This document shows positions 10,301-20,650 of a stretch of 64,000 nucleotides of DNA, one piece after another. The stretch spans positions 6,245,501 to 6,309,500 of the forward strand of contig CM076959.1 in NCBI GenBank assembly GCA_039566865.1, in the 5' to 3' direction. The notes beneath the pieces were generated by a model. That model saw nothing but the letters and a program-made list of their open reading frames with translations, made no database searches and was not told the origin of the DNA. How positions within the stretch are numbered: position 1 is the stretch's first letter; every line of letters begins with the position of its first letter. Position numbers and translations under genes: made by a program. Source of the stretch: Aurelia coerulea. Its lineage: Eukaryota > Cnidaria > Scyphozoa > Semaeostomeae > Ulmaridae.

Positions 10301-13300
10301 TTAAACGCTTGTAAATGCTTTTCCAGTATTTCTGATCATGACATTCAACCCATCCTTAAAGTCAGAGAAGTTTTCAAATCCACTTGGAATTTTCAATTGG
10401 AGCATGCATGTTGATGCAAAAAACCCCGTCTCATCACAGACTTTCACATCTATTTTCTTTGATGGAAGTGACTTGCAGCCAGTTACAAACACAAGAAGTC
10501 TCTCCAAATCATCTTGGCAAGCTTCTTCAATGTATCTTAACAGGAAGCCTTTTACTTTTGGGACTTCGTCTTGGAATACATCAAACCTTAGCTTCTCAAG
10601 AAGAAGATCAGCCGATAAATCAGTTTCTTTGTAGACAAAAAATGATTCAAAAATAGCTGGATTCTTCATCATCACATCAAGGAATCCCAGCATCTGCAGC
10701 CCCTTTCGAATTTGTTCCAATGCTGCCACTCTTTTCCCAATCACATCATGTAGTATGATGTACTGCATTACCTTGTTACGATTAGCAAGCTACAACAAAA
10801 AACAAAGTAATTCAGACATGACCAAACAAGACTGATTGTGGGAAATCCTCTGGAGTTGGTATGCAACAGAAACATTTTAATAATTAACAAATTTGTCAGT
10901 AATTTGTATTGACAAATTTTCTCAACACAAACATTAAGAGAACATGTCCTTAACAACTTTAAAGGGAATCAACATAGTTAAAAGCTGGCCCGGGCCAAGT
11001 TAAAAATATAATCTATTGTATTCAACAACTTTGATGCCTGCCGTTTCATTGTGTGGTGAAGGAAAGAATGGGTCTGTTGGTGTTTCTTCAGCCTATTTAT
11101 AGCAGCTTGTCGATATAGCTATGTCTATTCCCTTTTAAATTGCAACAGATTTCTGTATTTCACAACAAATACACATGGACCATAATGACCAGATGGGATT
11201 TCTACAGTGCAGATGGGATTGGATTTCTACTGTTGCTCCAGTTTCATGTGCTTGGCCAATAACATTGAGGACAGCAGTTATGAATGAGGACAGCATTTAT
11301 GTCCAGCTGTCATTGTTATGAAACTGTACTCTGCACAACTCTCCAATTGAATGAAAGGTGTTAATAGTGCTATGAGATTATGACGCTAAAGATGGTGGCA
11401 AGGAACTTTTTACCAAGATGCATTGTATTTTAATCACAATTCTTTAACGATTCTATAGGAATTGGATTAAAGAGCGCAGTGCATTGTGGTAAAAACTTCC
11501 TCCCACCATCTTTAGTGTAATATTGTCTATTGGCAAAGGGGCAATCATTTGGTTGTTTGTTGGACATAACTGCTGACCTTGAATGTTATTGGGACAGCAC
11601 AGGGCAGCAGCTGTCCTATGCACAGGAAAAGTCCAATCTGCTTATTACTCTGGTGCATTCTTACCATCAAACGTTGTGATACACCACTATCTGATACCAG
11701 GTTTTGGAATTCTTCTTCATAGTAAATGCTGCTCAAGTCTGCTTCAGTTGCATTTGACTGGAAAACCTAGGAAATTTGAATTTTATGCAATATTTAGTGG
11801 GCCACAGTAGCACACAGACAATAGTTATCAGGTACTCTAATAATTAAATTTCTTGGAAACTATTTTTCCCACAAGTTTGTCAAATTCTTTTACATTCTTC
11901 CATTGGGTTGGCAGGGGTAAAATGAGTAGATTTGGGGTTAAAATGAGTATGTTGATTGCCAAAAATATGGTAGGTATTTGACAGAACATTCAATGCTAAA
12001 GAGGGTATTTCCCATGCAGTAGATGTACAGTATGTAGCTGGACACTGATTTTTGTATCTGCTGATTTTTACGAAATTTATTCACATTTTTGCCTTACCCA
12101 TTTTACCGCAAACTTGCCACTATTTTTCATGCAAAATTTGCAAATAATAGACCTGTTGAGGTATTGTATCTGCAGCTATGACACCAGAATAGTAACATGT
12201 TGAAAGCAAATAGTAATACAATTCCAAGAATGCCAAGAATCTCAGGCATACTGAGGGCACATAGTTTGAAGTTATCAAAACAGAGATTTTTAATCTTGAT
12301 GTTAGAAAAAAAATTCTACAGTAACAGAGTCGGAATCAAATAGACAACACTATCATATCAGGACAAATTATTCTTTACCAGCCCTAGCATTTTTCTCATC
12401 AGCGCATAAAACTGCTAAGAATGAATATTATGTTATTTATAACATAGATACACGTATTTTTTTATAAGAAACTAAAAATTTGGGCCAGTACTGGAAGTTT
12501 CTTAAAATTATCAGATTTCAGTGGTGGCACCAGCCTTAAAAAAGTGGAGGGGACGAAGGAAAAGGGGGGTCTGGGGGCGTAGCCCCCCGGAAAAATGTTC
12601 AGGACCACGCCCTTTTTATATTCAGGAAACGCCATTTTTACCCTCAGGAAACACCCTTCTTTGTCTATCAAACTCTAAAGATACCTACCTAACCCCTCCT
12701 ATGACATTTTCTCAACGGATTTAAACGAATCGAAACAGTGACCTCAGAGAAGTGGGGGGACTTGTCCCCCATTCCCCCCCCCCCGTGGCCCTTCCACTGT
12801 CAGATTTTGAGTACTCAGAGTTTCTTACGAGTTTCTTAGAGGTTCCATAACAATCTTCATGTTCACTACCTGTGCCCTCATGAACATTTCAAAACAAGGT
12901 TTTTTAAGCCTTTCCAATGTTTAGACATTACTCAAGTGCCTTACGAGTAATATGACACAGGAAACAAGTGAAAGTAAAGTAAAAACATGTCAAGGATTTC
13001 CTTTATCAAAATAAATAGTTTCTTAGCTTATATTTTCCCAGTACTGGAGTTTCTTAATTTTTTGGCGATCTGAGAGTTGAGTTTCTTATAAGCAGTTTCT
13101 TATAAGAAAAAATATGTGTAATTAGAGGTCTGTTTGATTGATTGGCTTGTGGGATTTTTTCTTCAAATCAGAACTGGATTTCTTGGAATTACCCACAGCC
13201 TTTCTTTTAGCTGTGCAGCCTCAGAAGGATTTGGCAAAAAGTTTTGAGCGAATGCAAAAATTTTATTAAGTATAAGTATAATTCTATCTTTTCTATGTAT

Positions 13301-14742
13301 TCCTTGATGACAGGATTTGCAACATCTTCAACTGTGACAAAATCTATTGTTGCTGATAAGTCCCCAGTGACAAGATATCTGTATGATGCTGGTGATAAGC
13401 AGCAAATACCAACATTTGCCAAAACAAGTGCATGCACAATTATTTTTCCCACCAGTTCAAAAACTCCAGATAAAACAGTTGATGCATTGTGAGTTGGCAC
13501 TTTTTTATGATCTGAACCTTCAAACAGTGGAGGAACATCCTCACCACCATCAATCATCTGATCAAACACATCTGTATAAAATTGCCTTAGTACACCACCA
13601 GTATCAATGGCAGATTGGCCTCTGTACTGTATTGTAAGCTTGGCACTAGGATCAAAATCTGAGGATTTATAATGCCCCAAAGCCTCTTCCAGGGCATAGC
13701 TTTGCTGTACCCTTAATCTGATCTTCTCATTGTTAAGTTTGCTTTGTAGGTGTTGTAATGCTGATTCCAGTGATAGAAAAATAAGATGATTGCCATCCTG
13801 TTTATCCAGCAACTCATTTACTAAAGATAAAAGGTCACTTTCCTCTTGGGGAGCACTTTCAGTTTCTGACCTTTGCGTTGATGGGCCTGGCAGTGACTCT
13901 GGGATGTCTTCCAAGTCCACATTATTATCTATGAATGCAACATCTGGGCTATTGTTGTCATTACCAACTTGCATATCAATATCACTTTCCACTTCGCTCT
14001 CTGTCTCAAGGCCAAGCCCTTTGCGAGAAGATTTCCTTATCCGGCAGTACAGTTTCCCTTGACCCCATAAACTTTTCAGACTCTGAAAATCCCATTCAAA
14101 ATCAATTTGTGTGACAGGAACTGACACTGTCCCTCTTTCTCTTTTTACATACTGAAAATCATCTGCAGTAACATTGGGGAATTTGGTCTGGAAGAGTTCT
14201 GTTATTTTTGCCTTGATTTCAAATGAGCTCTCATTGGGATTGAGACTCACATAGCCTTTCAGAACAATCATAGAATCTGAAAAGTAATATTCCCCAACAT
14301 GGCCTACCTCATCAGGGCAGTCAAGTAGCCAAACATACACTGATTTATCCGGTTTCACTTTTTTTGTTGCTAGATTTTTCGACTTTGCTGCTTTAAGACG
14401 CCATGGGTGTCCAGTTTGTGCCTTTCGTTTCCCACTCCAGGCTGGCTGTTGAGGTTCAGAAGGAAATCTTAGTGTTGACTGCCTTGGCTGCATTACGGCT
14501 TCAGGTGTGGGAGGTACCACGGGAGGAGTAGGCCTACCATGATGAGGAGAATCAGTTGGCCTACTCCCCTGAATTCCGCTTGGTCCAGCTCCTTGTTGCT
14601 GCGCTGGACTGTACTGACTCCTTGCAGCGTTCCGTATTAGATCCTGAGTCCTTGCAAATATATTTGGGGGCTGACTTTCTTGTCGACTTATCCGACTCAT
14701 CTCTTCTCTCACAATGCGACGCACGTCCTCCTGTTCGGCCAT
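10301..14742 (-). CDS. HECT-domain E3 ubiquitin ligase of the inner transposon
   Basis: Three pieces are supported. Exon A runs 14742 down to about 13290 (start MAEQEDVRRIV). Exon B is 11766-11665 (34 codons, phase 0). Exon C is 10789-10301 (163 codons with stop). Exon A has a proline/serine-rich N-terminus, a basic patch, a globular segment, an acidic stretch, then the HECT N-lobe (TIQYRGQSAIDTGGVLRQFY, HNASTVLSGVFELVGKIIVH). Exon C holds the C-lobe, with the likely catalytic Cys at codon 10406-10408 (STCMLQLKIP). It resembles G2E3-like HECT proteins common beside this integrase in animal genomes. HECT ligases take ubiquitin from E2 as a Cys thioester and pass it to substrates. The donor of exon A is not evident: AAAAGATAGAA sits where a GT donor would be expected, so splicing may be damaged. 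Role in transposition is unknown. Confidence 0.8.
11385..11515. mobile_element. Short palindromic MITE in a HECT intron
   Basis: It has inverted ends CTAAAGATGGTGG...CCACCATCTTTAG, with matching subterminal words (ACTTTTTACCA / TGGTAAAAACTT). The same family as 4726-4878. It lies between HECT exons B and C on the minus strand. Confidence 0.8.
12451..13118. mobile_element. CACTA-like MITE with TAAGAAAC subterminal repeats
   Basis: The ends are CACGTATTTTTTTATAAGAAAC and the inverted GTTTCTTATAAGAAAAAATATGTG, flanked by TA. Many TTTCTTA/TAAGAAA words in both directions fill the subterminal parts, as in CACTA/EnSpm elements. Related copies lie at 18530-18910, 36551-36697, 57940-59075 and 60983-61330. 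It sits in the first HECT intron and is interrupted by a hAT-type MITE. Confidence 0.8.
12519..12799. mobile_element. hAT-type MITE nested in the CACTA-like MITE
   Basis: A 281-bp insert with short inverted ends CAGTGG...CCACTG and exact 8-bp TSDs TCAGATTT (12511-12518 and 12800-12807). The interior includes GGGGGCGTAGCCCCC-type words shared with the large hAT at 26090. It is the innermost of four nested insertions. Confidence 0.85.
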
Positions 14743-14904
14743 TTTGTTAAAAACATGAAGAGGGCGTGCTCCTTCCGCAGACTTACTACAAAGTCTATTC
14801 CATATTGGAAAAGATGTTGTTGTTGCTGTCAGCCCATTATATTGAGCGAGCCGCGCTCACTGTGTGACAAAAATAAAGAACGCGGACCGCACCACGTTCT
14901 CAAA
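14743..14904. other. Upstream region of the HECT gene
   Basis: A short non-coding gap between the HECT start codon and the minisatellite of the right TIR. The HECT promoter presumably lies here or in the TIR, as the integrase promoter would lie in the left TIR. No TATA box was confidently recognised. Confidence 0.35.
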
Positions 14905-15469
14905 TGTTGGAAAAGCTAGAACGCTTTTGGAAAAAACTAGAACGCTTTTGGAAAAAGCCAGAACGCTTTTGGAAAAAGCCAGAACGCTTTTGGAAAAAGC
15001 CAGAACGCTTTTGGAAAAAGCCAGAACGCTTTTGGAAAAAGCCAGAACGCTTTTGGAAAAAGCCAGAACGCTTTTGGAAAAAGCTAGAACGCTTTTTTAA
15101 AAGGATCCGGGAACTTTCTGTTGGCATGAATGTGCATAGAAAAACGAGGTTGATAATGGTTATTGGATATTTGTGGATAAATACACAGAAGGTTGAACAT
15201 GATCAAAACATTGTGAATATGAAAAATTTATTCAAGAATGTAAATGAAAATCGGATGAATATGAAAAGAAAATACGTGCATGTGAACTCAAAACAGTATG
15301 AGCATAAACGAATAAAATCATGAATGTGAATGGAAAAGTGGTGAATATGAAGGAAAATAATGGTAAATGTGAATGAAAAACAAGTGCATATGAATGAAAA
15401 AGTAGAGAATGTAAATGATAAAACTTGTGAACGTGAATAATTTAATTTTGCCACAAATAATCAACCATA
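14905..15469 (-). repeat. Right terminal inverted repeat with 21-bp minisatellite
   Basis: Reverse complement of the left TIR. The inner part has about nine tandem 21-bp units containing CCAGAACGCTTTTGG (roughly 14912-15095), against about three on the left. The outer end supplies the artificial C-terminus of the interrupted outer transposase frame (residues after the TSD, stop at 15442-15444). Confidence 0.9.
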
Positions 15470-17880
15470 AACGTATCATTATCTTCCCACATCTGAGCAT
15501 AGATTCCAGCCTCTGTAGTAGAATCGATCTTGTGCGGAGCAAAGAACCAACTATTCTTTGGGTCAGTTTCATCAATAGTATCAGGAGTGATGCCTAAAGT
15601 CTTTAATCTTTGTTTACTCTGTTGGAATCCTTCTTCCCATGAAATCACAATCTCTTGATCTGTGGGGAAATCTTTTAGATCTGGAGATTCAGCTGGCTTT
15701 TCATGTCCCTTGTACCATATGTTTTCCCCCTTTCTGTGTTTCTTTTGCTTCTTTGGACCTTGCGAATCGGCACATATCTCTTGAAGGCGTTGCATGCTGC
15801 TTAAATTGTGAAACATGTCTGTTATGCTGTAGTTGTGCTTATTCAAAATGAATGATCCATTGGCAGAAAAGTATTCTTCACAAGTATCACTTCCAAGGCG
15901 GTCAAACATGACAGGGTATGTTGGAGCAAAATCCCGAGATGCTTTGATAATCAAAACAACATGGTGGCATGAAATAACAAGATCCTGGAATGTTTCTCTA
16001 GAAACAAAGTTATGTTTTAAGTTGATTCCACCTGTTCGATACACCCAAAGTCTCCAAATCCTTAAAAAGTTACACACGTATGATGCACATTCTATTCTCT
16101 GGCGAAGTGTCAAAGTTAGGGAATAAAATATCTCCACATATTTCCATACCATCTCCAAGAATGCAGAAGTTCCACTGACATTCTCCTTCGGTAAAACCTC
16201 ACCAGAATCAAGTTTTGCAAGACATTTCCTAACTTTCGGGAACAAAATTCTCTGTGCACTTTCCCAGTTCATACGATCTGGCCTATTCAAATCACTTTCT
16301 TGAAGACCATATTCAAAGGTAATGAAGCTTGAGTTCGTTGTGATTAGCTGCAAGTGATTCATGTGACACAAGTTTCCTCCTAGAGAAAGAACTCTAGAAG
16401 GATGGAGCAAATGATTCACAACTTTCTTTGCATTGTGGATGAAATCTTGATCTGAAAGATCTTCCACACCAGGTTTTCCAGCTTTAAATGTTGACCTTCC
16501 GCTGTGTGAAAAATTTTCATGCTCAATCCTGTATCGCTCACCAACAAGTGAGGTTGAGTTCGAGAGGTGTAACTTGCGTCGCCTGGAGTCTCCATCAGAT
16601 GCATGTCCGACAAGAGGTCCAAGAACTGGCAGGAGATGCTTGTCGTACAAGCATTTGATCTCATCCCATTGGTTTTTAACCATAGTAGCATCAAACTTGT
16701 TACAGTTTGCTTGCAAGAGAACAACAAATGGAGGTAGGTCATAATTTATTGGATTAATCATTACAATCCTAGCAAAACCAGCCATTCTGTTGTTTTGAAA
16801 CGCAGCAACAAGTTCATCATAACTATTATCATCATTTCCAACAATATGTACAAAGTCTGGATCACACTTGTGATGAGAATTGTTTACACCACACCATCCC
16901 CATACTTGATGATCACTTTTACAATCCCATTCACACTTAGATATGATCACAGTTTCATCTTCTGCTGTTTCTACTAAAACATCATCTGAAACTTTTTTCT
17001 CCACTTTGATCTGACCATAAATTTTAGCCACATGTGAAAAAACCCTGTCTGATGGCTTTGATGGGAAATATCTAAACTGATGAATCCTTCTTGTTCTCCT
17101 TTGGGTGTCGTCTGATGGACCATGAAGGTTTAAAGCAATGAAACGAGAAGCTCTTGGGCCTCCTATTATCCTCAGGCATTCGTAAATCTGCTTGGTATAC
17201 TTGTCATATCGTGGACTTTTCCGTAGTAAATTTTGGGAAATGTTTTTAACAAACTGCAGCAACTTTGATTTTCCAGAAAGAAGCCCTTGCTTATAGGCAG
17301 TATTAAAGTTATGAATGATTGCAGATATGTCCCCTCTCTTGGCACACTCACCAATTCTTTCACTTAATTTCTGTTTTGATGATTTCAGTCTTGCATACCT
17401 CTTGCTCAATGATAATATTTTAATCTTCTGTGTGTTGCACCTTTTTCTGTATTTCTTTAATTTCACAAGCTTGTGTTTGCCACTCAAGAATTTATTATTA
17501 ACACTTCCTAGTGGTCTTGTATCTGACAGGTTATCATCACAAGCTTGGCTTGATGAGGATTTTGAAGATTTTTCTTCGAGGCGCTGGATTCTCTTCACAA
17601 ATGACTGCTCCCTAGTCAATTCTCTGCAGAAGCTGCATGCTCCAGTTTCAGATTCAAGGATCATTTGTTTGCAAGAACTACTTTTAATTGTTCCTTTAAT
17701 TTCAACATCTTTTTTACAAAAATTGAACTTGGGTATAGAATACCAAACAACTTGATTGCCATTGGCTTTCCCCTCATTATAATTTTCTTTCAAAGCTTTC
17801 AAAGAATATTCTTTACCATTAACAGTAATTTTGTCCCTATAAAGGCCAAGGCAAGGCATCATCTTTTCCTCTCCTCCTTG

Positions 17881-17886
17881 TAGTCA
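17881..17886 (-). promoter_or_regulatory. UGA-CUA in-frame stop, candidate readthrough site
   Basis: On the minus strand the codons are TTG TGA CTA CAA. Upstream (about 289 residues) and downstream (about 1100 residues) coding regions are in the same frame, with no other stop near. UGA followed by CUA is the best-known eukaryotic readthrough context. Alternatives are a simple nonsense mutation, or re-initiation at the ATG ATG 22 bases downstream. Confidence 0.5.
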
Positions 17887-18529
17887 CAATTTAGGCTTTT
17901 TCATAGGCACACAAAATCCTTCCAGTGAACTTTGTCTTTTTTTGGATTGAATGCACGATTGTTCATGTTGTTCAAGATTAAAACTCAAGCTACCACGCTC
18001 TGGGAATAACTTCATTAACTGGTTACATTTCTTACATCTAACATTTCTTGATGCCAAACTGCCTTTCCCAGATAATACTTCATACTTTCCTGGGTACTTA
18101 TCATCTATGAACTTGCCCTGCACAGCAATCTTTTCTTCTGAAGTTTCTTGCGGTTTTGTTGACACATCTTTGTTTTCAAGAAATTCATTTACAGACAGCA
18201 AATGTCGTGGGGTTTTCACATGAGCCTTGATATTTGACAATGCTTTATTTTTTGAGCCAGCATCTATCACTTTTGCCTTCTTTGCATGCACTGTGCATGG
18301 TAAACACCGTATCATTAAATTTCCTGTTTCTCTATTTCTTTCTTTTTCCAGTAGCAAGCTTTCTGCTGGAACGATACCATCTTTGACCATCTTTTTCATT
18401 GACAACATGACATATTCCTTTTCCTTTTCAAAATCTTCTTTCATTGTAGCACCCTCTTCATTTGTCGATGAAGCTTCTAGAAAGTAATAAGTAGCATTTT
18501 AAAATTCTGCTGGCACACAAATCCCAATA

Positions 18530-18910
18530 CACTCATTTTTTTTTATAAGAAACCGCTTATAAGAAACGGTAGGCTCAATTTTTTGAAAGTTGAGAAACAA
18601 CCCTGCCTGGACTGAAAAAGCTAAAAAACTCGTGTAAGTTACAATTTTGATTTCCCTATCGCACACAAAAATGTTTTGACGCTGTATACAGTTACAGCAA
18701 TTGTTTGGACATTATTTTGAGTGCAAATTATGTAATTTACTTGTTTTGAGATCTTACTAAGTAATTTGGGAGCCCTTTAGACAAAAAAAAATTAACTTTA
18801 AACTCCTGCCATTAAAAATATAAGAAACACCAAGAAACTTTTGGTAGCAAAATAACCCAAAAATTTAAGAAACTGCCTACAACCTTAGTTTCTTATAACA
18901 AAAATGAGTG
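18530..18910. mobile_element. CACTA-like MITE, TAAGAAAC family
   Basis: The termini CACTCATTTTT and AAAAATGAGTG are inverted, followed inward by TATAAGAAAC / GTTTCTTATA, and are flanked by TA. The first five bases match the CACT(A/G) rule of CACTA transposons. It lies in the intron between exons 1 and 2 of the outer transposase gene and should not disturb the coding frame. Confidence 0.8.
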
Positions 18911-19422
18911 TAATCATAAGTTTGATGAAGTAGTTAGAGGTGCTAAACGCTTGCACATTGGAAATTCAAGTGCACAGAATGTGAAGTGGGCTAGGTAGGC
19001 TTATACTGTTGAATTCAATCCTTGATAGCCCTGACTGACTGAGATGAGAGGAAAGAACGTTCGTTGCAGGCAGGTGACTGGGGAACTTACTTTCAAAGCA
19101 TCTTTGAAAATATACTGTACTTAACTATAAAAGTAATCTACTTACTGATCCAGAATCCAACCTCAAGGGTATTGATGGATGGTTTTGGTGCTTCTTCTTT
19201 GTTTTGCTGACTGCTCTGCCCATCGTTTGCGTTGCTAATACTAGAATCAGCAATATCATCATCAATGTTTGTGGCAATTATTGCATGGAATCTTGGCGCA
19301 CAGCTACAGTAGCCACATGATACCATTCCTCTCTCTTTGATAAACTGTGAGCACGAATCACAGTTCTTGCATTTTCCTCTCTCAATGCCACGACAATCAA
19401 TGTTCGTTGCCGTTTTTGCCAT

Positions 19423-20596
19423 CTTGTGAATTTCTAAAGTGAAGTGCCTCGTGTCTCGAAAGTCTCGTGGTCAAAAGTCTCGTCTTGTGTCGACTTTACT
19501 ACCACACTTGGGCGAGGCTGCGGGGAAAGGAGGCTTATGAATTCAGCTCAATGAAAACAAACTCAGCAACAAGGAACAAAATGGAAGTGCACCAGACAAT
19601 CTTCAATGGTTTGGCCATAGTAGTTCATATGGATTGGCATTACTTGTCTTTGAAACCACTATTGTAAGTGAATCACTCTTAATTTCCATATCATATGACA
19701 TTACATTATATGATGATCAGATTGAGTATTTATTTGGGCCTAAAAGCTAACAATGTCCTACCACCACCAACCTTATACCTCTCTATGAATTGTAATTTGG
19801 GATGAGGGGAATTTTGCACATCTGAGCTTTTTCCAAACCCTCAATGTGAAATGGTGACTATGATGAAATCGTGCTACTAGTAGTCTACCTAGCTTGGGTG
19901 TACAAAATTCAAATGATCAGCTAGTATAGGATAGCTTAATCAACCCATTTAGAAACTTGCAAGAAACTTTGAGAACTCAAAATCTGATCGTTTCAAGAAA
20001 CTTTGAATGCTGTATTAAACTTTTGTCTGGTAGTTTCTTCAATAGAATATACGTAATGCATGGTGCATTTTTTGATACCTGGCTGAAAGGAAGGAACATG
20101 TGTAATGAAGAGACATCAAAATAGATTGTCTCTTTACTATTTTATAACAAATTCTGAAAATTTCGTTTTGTCCCGAACAATATACCCCCTAGCTTTCACT
20201 AACAATTCTTTTCATGAAAACTCCATCAATGGCAAACCCAGAAAGTCTCAAACCAAGTTTTATAGCTAATCAATAATGGTGCAGCCTCGAAACATTTTCA
20301 AAATTGAGAACATTGTTAATTTTTTTTCAAATGTTGATAAGTTTCTTGATAGATATGATCTTGATATGTATGAAAGAATACCAGAGCTATTTGTAAGTTA
20401 TGTTGTTGTATGGATGCAATTGTTAATCATATAGCATTCAAATGTTGTTTAGGATATTTTTATAATATGCTGAAGATTTATGAAATATACACCCTTTTTT
20501 AAGAATCTAGGAGAATTTTTAAGAAAAATACCCCCTTTTTTGAGATTCTAGGTCCTAGGATTTTGCTTCAAATATTCCCCTTTCTCAGTGAAATCA
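19423..20596. other. Right subterminal region of outer transposon
   Basis: It holds the presumed promoter side of the outer transposase gene: GTCTCG-type repeats at 19450-19490 directly upstream of the ATG. It also holds a decayed patch of TAAGAAAC-family sequence near 19945-20050. No further gene is supported. Confidence 0.5.
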
Positions 20597-20650
20597 TGGA
20601 CGAGCGTGGTGTCATATTTTCATTAACGTTGCACCCGCCGGGTTCTTTAG

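Larger units (their letters stand above)
5856..15469 (+). mobile_element. Integrase plus HECT transposon (inner element), 9.6 kb
   Basis: Exact boundaries are set by 6-bp TSDs AACGTA (5850-5855 and 15470-15475). The termini TATGGTTGATTATTTGTGGC are inverted and identical. The TIRs are about 430 bp on the left and 565 bp on the right. They differ by about one base over the outer 160 bp, so the insertion is young. It encodes a DDE integrase (plus) and a HECT-domain protein (minus), which are convergent. The integrase resembles a family common in fish, cnidarian and echinoderm genomes. Repbase's IS3EU superfamily is a possible home, but I cannot confirm that. It landed in the coding frame of the outer transposase. 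Confidence 0.9.
15470..19422 (-). pseudogene. Outer transposase gene, 5' and central part
   Basis: Exon 1 is 19422-19146, with a Cys-rich putative zinc site (CKNCDSCSQF...CGYCSCAPRFH). Exon 2 starts at 18476 with an in-frame GT-AG join and has CLPC...H...CKKC...H...C zinc-finger-like pairs. At 17884-17886 one UGA stops the frame; it stays open afterwards to 15476 and beyond. The region after the UGA has a coiled-coil-like segment and then an RNase H-like pattern: an acidic DET/WD region (near 16950), GHASDGDSRRR (about 16580-16610) and LGSDTCEEYFS (about 15870-15900), plausible D, D and E sites as in P-type transposases. The element 5856-15469 interrupts it near codon 797 after the first ATG past the UGA. 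The likely role is transposition of 3411-20642. I infer the family from motifs only. Confidence 0.75.
3411..20642 (-). mobile_element. Large P-element-like DNA transposon (outer element)
   Basis: The element is bounded by exact 8-bp TSDs TTCTTTAG (3403-3410 and 20643-20650). Its left end CCTGGTGGGTGCAA matches the reverse complement of its right end (CCCGGCGGGTGCAA). A second conserved block, ACACCACGCTCGTCCAT, lies about 30 bp further in on both sides (3446-3462 and 20597-20613). It carries one minus-strand gene (exons at 19422-19146, 18476 downward, and on to 4955) with transposase-like motifs. Without the nested 9.6-kb insertion it would be about 7.6 kb. 8-bp TSDs occur in P, hAT and KDZ transposons; the catalytic-motif pattern looks most like P. 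The superfamily call is inference, while the boundaries are seen directly. Confidence 0.8.

Noticed and set aside
14864..15100. Tandem-repeat protein frames (ARTLLEK and RSGFFQK type repeats)
   Set aside because: Products of the 21-bp minisatellite in the TIR, open in several frames because the unit is a multiple of three.
15442..15475. C-terminal residues of the 806-codon frame after the TSD
   Set aside because: These codons come from the inserted TIR, not from the original gene; the natural continuation is at 4955-5849.
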